Assembly (NCBI GenBank): GCA_009599575.1
Contig: VWND01000030.1
Coordinates: 186,001 to 250,000, forward strand
DNA from: Blumeriella jaapii
Lineage: Eukaryota > Ascomycota > Leotiomycetes > Helotiales > Drepanopezizaceae
Length of the DNA stretch: 64,000 nt
Direction: 5' to 3'
The position numbers and the translations under genes are program-made. The notes below the pieces were generated by a model. That model saw only the letters and a list, made by a program, of their open reading frames with translations. It was not told the DNA's origin and ran no database searches. Positions 1 to 11,580 of the stretch are shown piece by piece (position 1 is the stretch's first letter; the number at the start of each line of letters is the position of its first letter).

Positions 1-198
1 AGCTTAGATGCGATTTATAGATTTCGAAATTAAATATATTAAAAAAACAATTAATACAGCGGTAAACGGCTTTTCCAAACGAAAACGCTTTTATCCGTCT
101 GACTTCGCTAAATAAAGCGAACAAAATATTAACGAATAAATTACTAACGAAATCGGCTGTTTCGTTATTTGCGCCTTGGGTTTTACAAAGCCAAAACC

Positions 199-294
199 AT
201 TCGCGTTGTTATTTCGGCTGGCACCGCGAATGAAAAACGTTAATTTTCGGGCCGAAAAAGCATTCGCGTCATTATTTCGGCTAACACCGCGAAT
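199..294. repeat. Two copies of a 33-bp palindromic unit
   Basis: Units at 199-231 and 262-294 both begin ATTCGCGT and end CACCGCGAAT, so the outer ends are inverted (ATTCGCG/CGCGAAT). Each is exactly 33 bp, which is 11 codons, and both are read in the same open frame as similar peptides of the form FA-S/L-LFRL-x-PRM. A third copy lies at 3336-3368. The exact common length and conserved ends suggest a small hairpin repeat that inserts without breaking frame. No family is recognised. Confidence 0.6.
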
Positions 295-701
295 GGATTT
301 AACCGAAAACGATCGGAATAAACCGATTGGCGACGAAAATAAACTTTTAATCGACAACTACGAAACCGAAGATTTTTATTCTATCGCATATTACTTAATT
401 ATTTTATTTAAATTATTTAACGTATTAAACTATTAATTTAAATTATTTAAAAACCAGGCTTTCGATTATACTTTAGCCGACAGAAAGCTATATAAAATAA
501 AAAACAATATATATTAAAAACGCTTAATAATAAATAATAAAACTAATAAGTTTTAAATTATAAAAAAAACCTACGAAAAAGTGTTTTATAAAAAAGCTGA
601 AGCTATTTACCACCGAACCAAAAACGATTTCTAATAAAAAAAATGCTTCGAAAATTGCAAAGCTTTCGTCAAAAGTTGCATTTCTTGCCAAAAACGAAAG
701 C

Positions 702-1744
702 TTGGCCGAAAAAAAAACTTATTATATCCGACGTAGTTTTCTAAAATTTAAAAAAAAATCAATTTCGACGTTACGCGCGTACCGACCATCGATCGCGGTT
801 ATATATGCTTCGTATTCGCTATTAACGATTTATTTAAATAGCCTAAAAAGCGACCTTTCCGAAACGCTATTTTCGAAGCTATAGCGATTTTTTTTTGAAA
901 AAACGTTGTTTGTCGATACGGTTTGTTTAGCAAATTAAACGTCGATAATAAATTCGAAAACAAAAGCGTTGTTAAAACTTTTACAAAAAAATACGGGATT
1001 CAGCGTATTCAAATCTCAGCCTATAATTCGAAAAGCAACGGATCCGTAGAACGAAGCTATAGGAATATTTTTAACGGCCTTTTAAAAGCTATTCGAAAAA
1101 GCTATAAGCGTTGGTCGCGGAAATTTTCGGAAATGCTTTTTGCTATGCGCATATGTATATACGCCTCCATTGGAATAATCTCATTTTTTATTTAATACGG
1201 CAAAAACGCTCGATTATTTTTGAAAACAAAATGGCCTGTATAAAAGCTTTATAACGTGGTTAAAATAAAAACGAAAACAGACCTATTAATAATAAAATCT
1301 AAACAGCTAAATTACCGCGATATAAATATAAAAAAAATAATTTTAAAAAAAAAAAAGTATAAAAAGGCAGCTAAGAAAATTTAAAATAAAACCAAAGTTT
1401 TAAAAAAAACGCTAATTAAAAAAAAAAATTTGATTCTAATTTACGACGTTCAGCGCGCTATCGATAAATCGGCCGATACTAAGCTTAATTATAAATGGCT
1501 CGGATTCTACGAAATATGCGAGGCCGAATTAAATAAAAGCTATTATAAGCTTACGGAATTCGATAAAACGAAACTAAAAAAAACGTTCGCCGCCAACCGG
1601 TTAAAGCGATTTTACAAAAAAAACCAGCAAATTTACCCTTTGGATTTTAAATCAAAAAGCGATTCCGATTTCAGCGATTCCGACGACGATTCCGATCAAA
1701 GCGATTATATTTCTGAAAAAGAAAAACCTTCTGAAAAAATCTGA
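702..1744 (+). mobile_element. Ty3/gypsy retrotransposon integrase relic
   Basis: Plus-strand reading segments match the end of a gypsy integrase. Around 980-1190 there is a catalytic-core remnant with the pattern YGIQRIQISAYNSKSNGSVE, followed by a segment resembling the usual text after the catalytic Glu. From about 1,200 a YGKNARL-TKWP segment follows, then 1430-1744 reads like the C-terminal domain (IYDVQRAID, YKWLGFYEI, ANRLKRFYKK). Stops separate the pieces and the composition is very AT-rich, so it is dead. No reverse transcriptase, protease or flanking LTR could be defined. The integrase assignment rests on motif order. Confidence 0.75.
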
Positions 1745-2150
1745 AAACAGCCGAACGATAATCCCGCTGCTAAAACCATAATTTAAATCGTGATTTTATT
1801 TATAACCGAAAAAGAAAAAAGTGTTTATAAAATTGTTTACTAATTGTTTTATTATTTTCGTTATTTATTGTTTTTCCTTTTTTATTATATACTATTTTAT
1901 TGTTTTTGTTTTGCTTTGTTTGTATATAATCTAATTATCCTGTTTCATATATACTATTTATTTTTGCAAATCTTTTTTTATATTATTTAGGATATTTATT
2001 ATATTTTTTTTTGTTTAACTATACTTTTGCTTATTAAAACAAAGGTTTTGTACATATTTTAAGCCGCATATTTAATATATTTATATTGCTCGCATACTTT
2101 ACGAAAACTATTTTTTATGCATTTTATTATTTACTATTTTCTGTATTATT
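1745..2150. other. AT-rich spacer between relics
   Basis: The sequence is T-rich on the plus strand with scattered stops in all frames. It follows the integrase relic, so it could be 3' non-coding or LTR-derived sequence of that element, but no TG...CA-bounded repeat is visible. I see no gene. Confidence 0.5.
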
Positions 2151-2199
2151 TACTTTTTTCGTTATTTTAAACGGATGCCTGCTTGAACAATTATAATTT

Positions 2200-5100
2200 A
2201 TTAAAAAAATAACATGCGGATTTCCGTAACTTTTGGATACAAATATTTTACAATTTCCGTACTTTTTTCCAGCTACTTTTTAATAAATACAACACACTTT
2301 TCTAATTAATAAATCCATCGATATTATATCGTTTCTTAAGCAAAGCGTTGCTAAACTTAGCAAACTTATTTTTAATTTATCCTGGAACGGAACTATTATA
2401 CGCAATCTTTTCGAATTTAAGCAAGCATATAATACCGCTATCCTAAATTAATAAGCAACTTTCGTAAAAATATTTATAAAGCAATTCGACATAATAATTG
2501 GAAACGTTAACGAATTTTTATTCGATTACGAAAGCTTCGTTAAAACTGAATTCGTTCGCAAAAGCTTTGATTACGATAAATTCCTGCTGAACTACGATAA
2601 CGCTTCAAAAGCTTTCGCCGGAATAAAAAAAATTCGAAATAACAAAAAGAAGGTGATAAACCGGGTTTTGCGCTTTCTGTCAAATCAGCGAAAAAAAAAT
2701 ATCCAAGAATACGTTTTTAGTAAAATTACCGGTATTATTTTATTTCGGCATTTCGCTCGCCTTTTCGAAACCATTACTTTTACGAAAAAAGGAGTTTGGG
2801 TATTAAACGCTTATATTTTCAAAGCGCAAGTCCTGAAAGCTAACAATCCAAAAGCCCGCAGATTTACAGGCCTTTTTATAGCTGTTTGCAAACTGATCGA
2901 CGACGTTATGCAATCGCTAGAAGAAGTTTTAGTCGGCTGCGAAACCCTAAATCTGATCTTTTTTCAAAGCAAAGAATTAAGCGTCGCCAAATACGGCATT
3001 TTTATACCGAACGAAAAAAACGACGCCATTCCGACGCTTTAAATTTACGACGACGAAAAAGACGAAAAAGCTAATATTATTTTCGTTTAGTTCGAAAAGA
3101 TATACGTAATAGCAATTAATATTTCTAAGGCAGCTAAAATAATTCGACGACCTTTATTTCTAATTATCGAAAACGAATCCGAAAACGAAATTAAAAACGT
3201 AATAATAAACAACCGCTTATTCGAATATAAAAAACTTATTATATTTATAAATACAATTCCGGAAGAAATAAAAACAAAAGACGTAGAAAAACGCGCCGAT
3301 ATTTCCGAAACTTTTTTTATTCGAAAGAAAAAACCATTCGCGTCGCCAATAAAAAAGGCACCGCGAATAAAAACAGCCGGAAATCAACGCCGAGCTACAG
3401 GCTTTAAGCCAATTAATAAAAAACGCGACGATTTTACAAAATCAAATTTAAAAAATCTTAGCATTTCGAAAAAAAAAAATTTAAACGATTCTGAATTTGA
3501 TTTTTCGAAATTAAATACGCAAATATTAAAAACGCTTATTGCGTTTAAAAACGTCGAACCGCTAATATTTCAGATTTTAATAAAAGCATTCAAGATTTCG
3601 ACCATTGCGCGACTCGACCGAAAAAGCTTGGAAAAAAATATCGAAATTATCGCGAGAGAAATTATATAAAAAGCATAAAATTAGATTATTCTGTTAAAAC
3701 TTTCGTTTTCGACGACGAAACGATTTAAAAGTTTTATTTCGATATTTTTATACAAAAATTAAATAAATCCGTCAGCTTTTTCTTTTTTGCTTCGAACGAA
3801 AACTAAACCAAGCTTTTTTCGAAAAATTGCAAATATAATACGCTAAAGTAAATAAAAAAGACTTTTGAAAACGGTGACCCGTTTTTATTCGAGCTTTTTT
3901 TCGTTGAAAAACTCCGATTTTTTAATTTCGTTTTTACGAATAACGTTAACGCTAAAAAAAACGGCAAATTCTGCCATTTTTATATACGCTGTTACGCGGC
4001 GTATTACGATTTAATTACAAAAGAAATTAACGTTATCGGCTTCGCTGATCGATTCGCTGCTATTAAAAATTCGGATTACGACGTGTTCGAAATTGATTTT
4101 AATAACCAGTTTATATTTCGACGAAAAACTGCAAAAATTACCTAAGCGCGTGCTAAAGTTTATTTAGGATACGCAAATTTTAAAGCAAATCTTAAAGTAT
4201 TTAACGCGATTATAAAACTCGATTAAAACGTAAAAAAATGAAAGCAACGAATATTTTTAAAAGCCGACTTTTTTGGCTTTTCGACCGAAAATATACTTTA
4301 AAGTTTACCTGAATTAAACTGCGAATTCGTTAATTACGTAAGGTTTTACAACGGAAAAAACAAGCCACTGCTGCACTTCATAAAAAAAGAAATAGCTATA
4401 TATAAGCACCATTTTCGATTGGTTAAAACCCAAAAAGCGCTTATAGCTTTTTTCGCTAATATATTTTACAGTTTTACTCAATAAGCTTTCAAAATGCATC
4501 CCGGCCTTTACTTCGCTGTTTTAATTATTCGGAATTTTGAAAATTATCGCCTCGTGGCATATCTTAACGTTCCGATCGCCCTAGATTTCGCTGGCCCCGA
4601 TCGCATTACAATCACAAAATTCGATATCGCCGATTTTTAAAAAAAGAAAAGAATCGAAAACCTTATCGACGCCATTTTCGACTATTACGTTCTGTTTGCA
4701 CTCGCATACAATTCGGAAATAATCGAAGCCTATTTGCAATTATATTACGACGCTAAACTAATTAAAATTATTTAGAAAAGCCCAGCTTTCTTGTATTTCA
4801 GCGCGTTTAAAGCAATGGCTTCGGTTATTTCATCGGACTACGAAACCGAAAGCTACGGAATAAAAAATGAAATAATTTTTATCAGCTTTTCGACTAAGCA
4901 AAAGATTTTTGTCAGATTTAGAATCTAAAAAACCGACGGCGCGATGCTAATTTGCTCGAATAATTATACGGCGCAAAAGTACAAAAACTATTTCGAAAAC
5001 GACAATCCGATAAGCAATTTAATATTATTTGTATTACGGCGAAAGCAATCACAGCATTTTCGGTGGTTTCGACTGCAAACGACTATCTTCGAACCATTCC

Positions 5101-5527
5101 GTGGAATAGTTTTTTTTACAGGCCTCGAAGCCTTTTTAAAAGCATTCGTCGGTAAACAATCGTAATCCGATCCATTAGTTTTACACGAAGTAAAAGCGTT
5201 AATCGGTTTTAATTACGACGAACTAATCGATTATTTCTACGATTTTAATATAAGACTTTTCAGCGCTTTTTGCAAAGCGTAAAACTACGTTTAAAAACTG
5301 AAATTTATTATTTACGCAGAAAAGTCGTAGAAAATATCCGTGGCGGCGACACCTGATAATATTATCGACGAAAAAGCTATTAAAACGTTCGTAAATCTAA
5401 ACGATACTTCGATTAACATTTTATCGAATCATTTTTTAAAAAAGCAAAGTAAACAAAATGATTTAAACGATAAGCGAAACGCTACCCTTCCGCAGGAGCC
5501 AATAGCAAAAAGGCCAAGAACGGGTTA
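2200..5527 (+). pseudogene. Long degenerate reading frame, probably from a mobile element
   Basis: Open plus-strand segments follow each other with isolated stops for over 3 kb. Examples are 2653-3042, 3300-3668, 3840-4870, 4944-5165 and 5340-5528, the last ending in a basic peptide (PIAKRPRTG). The segments have protein-like composition (many F, N, K, I, D) rather than random low complexity, so this looks like one or two large proteins decayed by point mutation. I recognise no catalytic motif: no reverse transcriptase YxDD, no DDE triad, no helicase motif. It may be part of the gypsy element, a separate element or a captured gene. Confidence 0.45.
3336..3368. repeat. Third copy of the 33-bp palindromic unit
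   Basis: The unit has the same length and outer ends (ATTCGCGT...GGCACCGCGAAT) as those at 199-231 and 262-294, with a different centre. In the plus-strand relic frame it gives the peptide FASPIKKAPRI. It lies 3 kb from the other two, inside another degenerate reading frame, so it is dispersed rather than tandem. Confidence 0.55.
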
Positions 5528-5942
5528 AAAAACCAAAAAAGCGTAGGGCTAAAAAGTTCGGTTTTTTAATTAATTGGTTTTTAAATTATATAAAATAAAC
5601 TAAATTACATTTATTAGAATTATGTTTTTTTTTGGTCGTAGTCAAAAACGATTACGTATATTATTTAAGATAGAATGTAAAACGGTGATATTTTGTATTA
5701 ATAGGAGTTGGTAGTTTTAGCTATGATCGAGGCATAAACCCCTTCGAAACCCCCTGCTACTAACTATTTTTAACAGATATAAAAGCAAGGCACCCCTTTA
5801 GATAGTATTATAGGCACGCAGTTCAATTCATACTTTTACTTATTTTTCTTTTCCTTTCTTCAGTCTTTTCTAGGAATTCCCTAGACTATTTTACCCACCG
5901 ATATATGGCCGTATCAGTCTGGTTTTCCTACCTACTTTTACA

Positions 5943-6293
5943 ATAATAATCGAAAAGAATAAATTTATGCACGACGGTGCGGCGTTATATCGAGGATTAA
6001 TCGTTAAAAAATTACTTCGAAATATAAATATTCGAGTTATAAAATAGCCGCTGTATTTTCCGGATTTAAATCTTATCGAAAATCTTTAAGCGTTAATAAA
6101 AGCGGAATTGTATCGATTGCATTTTAAATTCGAATACGCTTCCGATACAGCCGAAATTTTAAACGCATTAATTTAAAAGGCATAGGAAGCGTAGCATAAT
6201 ATTGATTTTAGAATTTTGTATCGATTAGCTATTACGATGGAAAATCGCGTGAACGCGGTTATTAAAGCCAAAAAATGGTATATTAAATACTAG
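5943..6293 (+). mobile_element. Tc1/mariner-type transposase C-terminal relic
   Basis: Translation in the frame of the ATG at 5967 gives MHDGAALYRG, containing the second catalytic Asp, then PLYFPDLNLIEN, containing the catalytic Glu of the DDE triad, then an ALIKAEL segment and a tail ending VIKAKKWYIKY. The family consensus around the last acidic residue is W-P-x-SPDLNPIEN-x-W. Here both Trp positions are TAG or TAA stops, and three more stops follow. The N-terminal half with the first Asp and the DNA-binding region is not visible, so this is a decayed 3' fragment. Confidence 0.85.
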
Positions 6294-6312
6294 AATTCAG
6301 CTGAATGAAAAT

Positions 6313-6341
6313 TTTTAATAATTAAATTTTAATTATTAAAA
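6313..6341. repeat. Perfect AT palindrome at the composition boundary
   Basis: The arms are 6313-6326 (TTTTAATAATTAAA) and 6328-6341, an exact reverse complement, with a single T between. It lies 20 bp after the mariner relic stop and marks the edge between the AT-rich block and gene-rich DNA. It could be a remnant of a terminal inverted repeat or a simple AT hairpin. Confidence 0.7.
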
Positions 6342-6911
6342 TCTGCCTTGGCTGTTTTACTACTGCCTTGGCTTCCTTGGCTTCCCAGGGGGGGGTGCAG
6401 AGACTTTTTGCACCCTACTGTACAGTTTACACATACGGTATATATACACAATATTTACACATGCAGTATACACATTCAGTTTATTCATACGATATACATT
6501 CACAATATTTACACACACGGTATACACACAATATTTAAATACTTACTCACTTCCCTACTTACCTACCTACATACACCCTGACGATACTCCACCGTCCGCT
6601 GAACAGTCGTCCTCACATACCATCTCTCCGCGATTGTCTTCATTCGCTCCTCTCCTTCGCTCCTCTCCATTCCCTCCATCTTGGAGAGCTGGCAACTCCC
6701 TCGCGGACCTGCGACATCTTCGCCTTCAACCGGTCACTTCCAACCACCCCGATCGTGTACAGTACAGACAGACCTCTATCGATACATGCTCACCTCAAGA
6801 ATGAGATCGCCCGTCTGTTAGCCACCACAGCTTGTCGCTCGTCGCCCCTCGCCCTCGTCCTCGCCCTCGCCCCTCGCCCATCTTTCCTCATCGCGAATAC
6901 GACATCGTGTG
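6342..6911. promoter_or_regulatory. Upstream region of the presequence protease gene
   Basis: The interval starts with CCTTGGCTT-type repeats and a short G run, continues with a TATACACA/ATATTTACACA-rich stretch (about 6430-6560), and then has a CT-rich leader (6600-6760) typical of fungal promoters. No separate gene is seen. A Ser/Arg-rich frame in phase with the protease start runs through 6840-6911 and may be an unannotated extension of its mitochondrial presequence. Confidence 0.4.
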
Positions 6912-9900
6912 ATGCTCAAGAACACCTCCATCCAGATGGGAAAGCGCAGTGTCGTGGAGCTCGCGCAGTACCTGCAAGCCGGCCAGAAGCTCCATGGCTT
7001 CAAGCTCGTCCGATCGAAACACGTCCCCGAACTCGAGCTGACGGCCCTGCACCTGCAGCACGTCAAGACGGGCGCAGACTATCTGCACATCGCGCGGGAT
7101 GACCAGAACAATGTCTTCTCCATCGGCTTCAAGACGCGTCCTCCGGACGACACGGGAGTGCCGCACATTCTGGAGCATACCGCGCTGTGTGGCAGTGAGA
7201 AGTACCCAGCCGTCTCTCCCGCGGACGGGGCCATGCTGATCTTCTCAGGTTTCCCATTCGAGACCCCTTCTTCAAGATGCTTCCGCGAACGCTCTCGAAT
7301 TTCATGAACGCCTTCACCGCGTCCGACCATACATTCTACCCCTTCTCCACCACGAACAAGCAGGACTTCAAGAACTTGCTGTCCGTGTACCTCGATGCGA
7401 CATTGCACCCACTGCTGAAGCAGAGCGACTTCACCCAAGAAGGCTGGAGGATCGGGCCGGAGAACCCCAAGCCTGCCGAAGCGGGTGGTGCTGCGAAGCC
7501 GGAGGATGGCAAATTGGTCTTCAAGGGCGTCGTCTACAACGAGATGAAGGGACAAATGTCGGACGCCGGCTACCTGTTCTACATCAGGTTCCAGGACCAC
7601 ATCTTCCCGGACATACACAATTCCGGAGGCGACCCCCAGAAGATCACGGACTTGACGTACGAGCAGCTGAAGACGTTCCACGCGGATCATTATCACCCGA
7701 GCAACGCCAAGATCTTGACCTACGGCAATTTTCCCTTGGGGGAGCATTTGGTGCAAATCAACAGTCAACTAGAACCTTTCACCAGAATCCAAAAGGAGGC
7801 TGAGATCCCGAGACCGATCGAACTGAGGGGACAAGAGGTGACTGTTGCTGGACCCATTGATCCATTGGTAGACAGGGACATGCAATATAAGACGTCGACC
7901 TCTTGGCTGATGGGGGATACTCGAAACGTGTTGGAAACCTTTTCCTTGGGTATCGTGTCTGCTCTGCTAATGGATGGGTACGGGTCGCCCTTATACCGCA
8001 ATTTGATCGAGGCCGGGCTTGGCACGGATTGGAGTCCCAACAGTGGATTCGATACCTCTGGAGTGACGGGTATCTTCTCTATTGGTCTGACGGGTGTCAA
8101 AGAAGCAGATGTTCCCAAAGTCAAGGAAGCCATTCGCCAGACATTCGTGGACGCCCACCGAACCGGCTTTGAGAAATCAAAAATCGATGGATATCTCCAT
8201 CAACTGGAAATCAGTCTGAAGCACAAGACCGCGAAGTTCGGTATGGGATTGTTGCAGAAGATCAAGCCTCAATGGTTCCAGGGAGTGGACCCGTTCATGT
8301 CGCTGGCCTGGAACGACACGATTTCGTCCTTCAAGGCCAATCTTGAAGAAGGCCGCTACCTGGAAGGACTGGTGGAAAAATATCTCCTCAACGACAACAC
8401 CTTGACATTTACCATGACACCTTCGGCGACTTATGGCGAGGAGTTAGCCCAGGAGGAAGCGGCTCGTCTCGCGCGTAAAATCGCCGAAGTCGCGGAAAAG
8501 GCGGGAGGTGAGCCGGAAGCTCGCGCTCAACTGGAGAAGCAAGAACTGGAACTGCTCGCCGAGCAGGGCAAAACAAAGACCGAGGATGTGAGTTGCTTGC
8601 CCACCGTGTACGTCAAAGATATCCCACGACGAAAGAAGGAAACACGAGCCGAGATATCCACGCTCTCGGGTGTCAGGTTCCAATTACTAAAAGCGCCTAC
8701 GAATGGCCTCACGTATTTCCGGGCTGTCAATACCTTCAGCAATCTATCCGAGGATCTGAGAGCTTTCATTCCCTTATTCACGGAGTCCATCATGCGGCTG
8801 GGCACGAAAGATATGTCCATGGAGCAACTAGAGGACGCGATGAAGCTGAACACGGGCGGAGTGTCTGCTGCCTACACTTCTTCCCCGTCTCCCGTGGACT
8901 TCAAGTCTTCAACTGAGGGTATGGTCTTTGCTGGTACTGCGCTGGATCGGAATGTGCCTGAGATGTTTCGCCTACTACGAAAGCTCGTACTCGAGACAGA
9001 TTTTGATAGCGCCGAGGCACAAAGTCGCGTTCGTCAGCTCTTGCAAGGTTCCGCTGATGGTGCGGTGAACAACATCGCGACGTCGGGGCACGCCTATGCC
9101 AGAGGCTATGCGGAAGCTGGACTGACTAACACTCTCCGTACGCGGGAGCAAGTCAGTGGGCTCTCGCAAGTGAAGCTCGTCACTTCGCTGGCGTCTCGAC
9201 CCGAGGCGGAGGGTCTGGCTGATGTCATCGAGAAGTTGAAGACCATCCAACGATTGTCGTTGCTGAAATCGAGCAACCTTCGTGCTGCGCTGACGTGCGG
9301 GTCAGAGAGTGTCAAATCGAGCCAGAGCGCACTGAAAGAGTTTCTGCACACGCTCCCCCCAGGAGAGCCAGAACAAGCGACGGAAATTCCTGCCCCAGCG
9401 TTGTCCCGAAACACCAAGACCTTCTTCCCACTGCCGTACCAGGTCTACTATGGCGCACTTGCACTCCCGACCGTATCCTACGTAGATGCCGCGGGGGCTC
9501 CGCTCCAAATCCTTTCGCAGCTGCTCACCCACAAGCACTTGCACCACGAGATCCGCGAAAAAGGTGGCGCTTACGGTGGTGGCGCGTACTCTCGTGGCCT
9601 GGATGGGGTCTTCGGCTTCTACTCATACCGAGACCCCAATCCCCTGAACACCATGTCTATTGTGCGCGACGCTGGACGATGGGCCGTGGAGAAGCGATGG
9701 ACAGCTCGCGACCTCGAGGAAGCCAAGCTCTCTGTCTTTCAAAGTGTCGATGCGCCGGAGTCTGTCAGCTCCGTGGGCATGACCCGCTTCATATCGGGGG
9801 TGACGGATAAAATGCTACAAGAACGACGCGAGAGGCTCTTGGACGTCACCAGGGATCAAGTGCAAGAAGTCGCCCAGAAATACATCGTCGATGCCCTCGA

Positions 9901-10054
9901 ACGGGGCGACGGCCGGACCGTTTTCCTTGGTGAGAAGCAAGCGTGGGTTGACGACGGCACCTGGGAGACCCGAGACATGAACGTCGCCGCCTCCACGCCA
10001 GCACCTGAAGTTCTCGACGAGGAGGACGTCAAAGAAGCCGGGATGGGCTCGTGA
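6912..10054 (+). CDS. CYM1: Mitochondrial presequence protease, M16C metallopeptidase (PreP/CYM1)
   Basis: This matrix zinc peptidase degrades cleaved presequences and other short peptides. Two exons, 6912-7201 and 7249-10054, joined over a 47-nt GT-AG intron, give 1,031 residues, the usual length for the family. The inverted zinc motif HxxEH is H85-I-L-E88-H89, and the third ligand is probably Glu195 in the YNEMKG motif. The splice restores [19 protein letters not shown], a very conserved block, which fixes the junction. Both M16 halves are present with an acidic linker near residues 455-485. The first ATG in this frame gives a weak targeting sequence; upstream in-frame Arg/Ser-rich codons suggest the true N-terminus may be longer. 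Ordinary GC codon use contrasts with the dead block just upstream. Confidence 0.95.
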
Positions 10055-11189
10055 GAAGGCCCTCTTGTACGTGTAAAGATGTACTGTATGATATTGTATT
10101 CCACTCGCCCTGCTGGGGTACGCGGAAGCGCGGTCAGACCTGCTCGAGTGAGCCATTTTTTATTTTCGCGTGAGGCTTTTTTCATTTCTTCTTTCGTGGC
10201 GTGCCAGCGTTGTTGCGATGCGTGGTGGCCAGGGGACCGACATGCGCATCGTCGTCGTCGCCTTCGCATTCGGCCGTCGTCTCAGCGGTACCCCGGATCT
10301 CCAGTTTGGCGCCCGAAAGCCAAGTGCCGTTGACAGATCTCAGGCTAATTCTTGTCGAGGCACGGCTGCTCGCACGCCACCCTGGAGAACCCTGGAGGAC
10401 GTGCGCCGCGCGAGAAGCTGGTGGTTTCGAGGGCGAGGGCGAGGGCGAGGGCGAGATGTTCTTACGTTGTCTTGCTTTCGTGGCAGGTCGGTCACGCACA
10501 GAACAGGTGCTTGTAGTCGAGGCTACTTCCCACCGCGACTCGGTCGCTATCGCCGCCGGCCTCACCACTCCACGAGAAGCGAATGGACACAGCGCACCTC
10601 TCCGACCTTTCCTCGGCCTGTACCGCCTCGACTCTCTCTCTTCCCCTGCAGCAGTGCGCCGCCTCTCCAACGACTCGGGTCCAGCTCGCCGGTGTCAAAC
10701 CGCCGGTGTCACCCAGAACCGCAAATCCTTCTCCTGCCCCCACTCCCGCCGGTCTACTACAACGACCCGCAGCGCGCTACGAACAGATTCCAACGTCTCC
10801 AGACTTTCTCCATAGCTGGTAGATCACAAGTCACGTCCCTCTCCAGGGGCTAGCGCAAGAGTTAACGCCGCGGGTGCTACCTCCTCTCGTAACCCGATCC
10901 CTCGGGGCCGTGTGTTTCTGTGAGGAGGAGGCCGCGCACGCAACCTCCGTCTTCTTTCAGAGCTGTCGTCCGGGAGGTGTGGGACGGCGGACTAAAGACG
11001 CGAGGACATTTGTTGGTGTGGCGTGTGAAGGGCTCAGGAGGAGGTGGAGAGAGGGACATGGATAGATGTTACGGTCTGTACGTCCGTTGTTGCTGGGCTC
11101 TTGCGGTTCCAAGCTGAGGGTTTTCGGTGGATGGGTTTGATGTACATCTATTGACAAAGATGTGATTCCCCATATGGACACCAGCCTCG

Positions 11190-11290
11190 TCCAGTCCAGC
11201 ACAGTCCAGCACAGTCCAGTACAGTGCAGTGCCGTACAGTGCCGTACAGTCTAGTACAGTCTAGTACAGTCTAGTACAGTCCAGTCCCAT
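11190..11290. repeat. ACAGTCCAGT/ACAGTCTAGT decamer array
   Basis: Roughly ten copies of a 10-bp unit drift from CAGTCCAGCA through CAGTGCCGTA to ACAGTCTAGT. The core CAGT-C-AGTAC resembles the CTGTAC words scattered through other intergenic regions of the window. Confidence 0.75.
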
Positions 11291-11399
11291 ACTCCACAGT
11301 ACATGGTGCATGAACTATGTACGGGTGAGATTCAGGTACTGTACGAAGTATCATCGGACATGTGGATCTCTGCGTGAATATTGCTACTACAGTACGGTA

Positions 11400-11511
11400 T
11401 TGTATATACATACATACAGATATACAGACAGACAGGCAGACACAGTACATACACATATTTACACATATATACACATACATACACATATATACATACCTAT
11501 ATACATACAAT

Positions 11512-11542
<31 letters not shown>

Positions 11543-11580
11543 CACATACAGACAGACACATATACATACACATATACTTA
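11400..11580. repeat. CATA/CAGA microsatellite
   Basis: An imperfect tetranucleotide tract of ATACATAC, ACAGACAG and CACATATA words. Long open frames through it are low-complexity artefacts (I, Y, H, T on one strand; C, V, Y, M on the other). Confidence 0.85.

Larger units (their letters stand above)
1..6312. other. AT-rich, RIP-like transposon block
   Basis: The whole stretch is strongly AT-rich and has no intact gene. Recognisable transposon protein segments are interrupted by TAG and TAA codons. In the mariner relic, TAG stands where family proteins normally have tryptophan, as expected from G-to-A change of TGG. This is the known outcome of repeat-induced point mutation in ascomycetes. 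The composition changes abruptly near 6,340, where GC-balanced gene DNA begins. Calling it RIP is an inference; dinucleotide indices were not computed. Confidence 0.85.

Noticed and set aside
10170..10853. Possible gene on either strand, with Arg/Ser-rich frames up to 227 codons
   Set aside because: Several overlapping frames, no domain and no convincing splice set. I cannot support a product.
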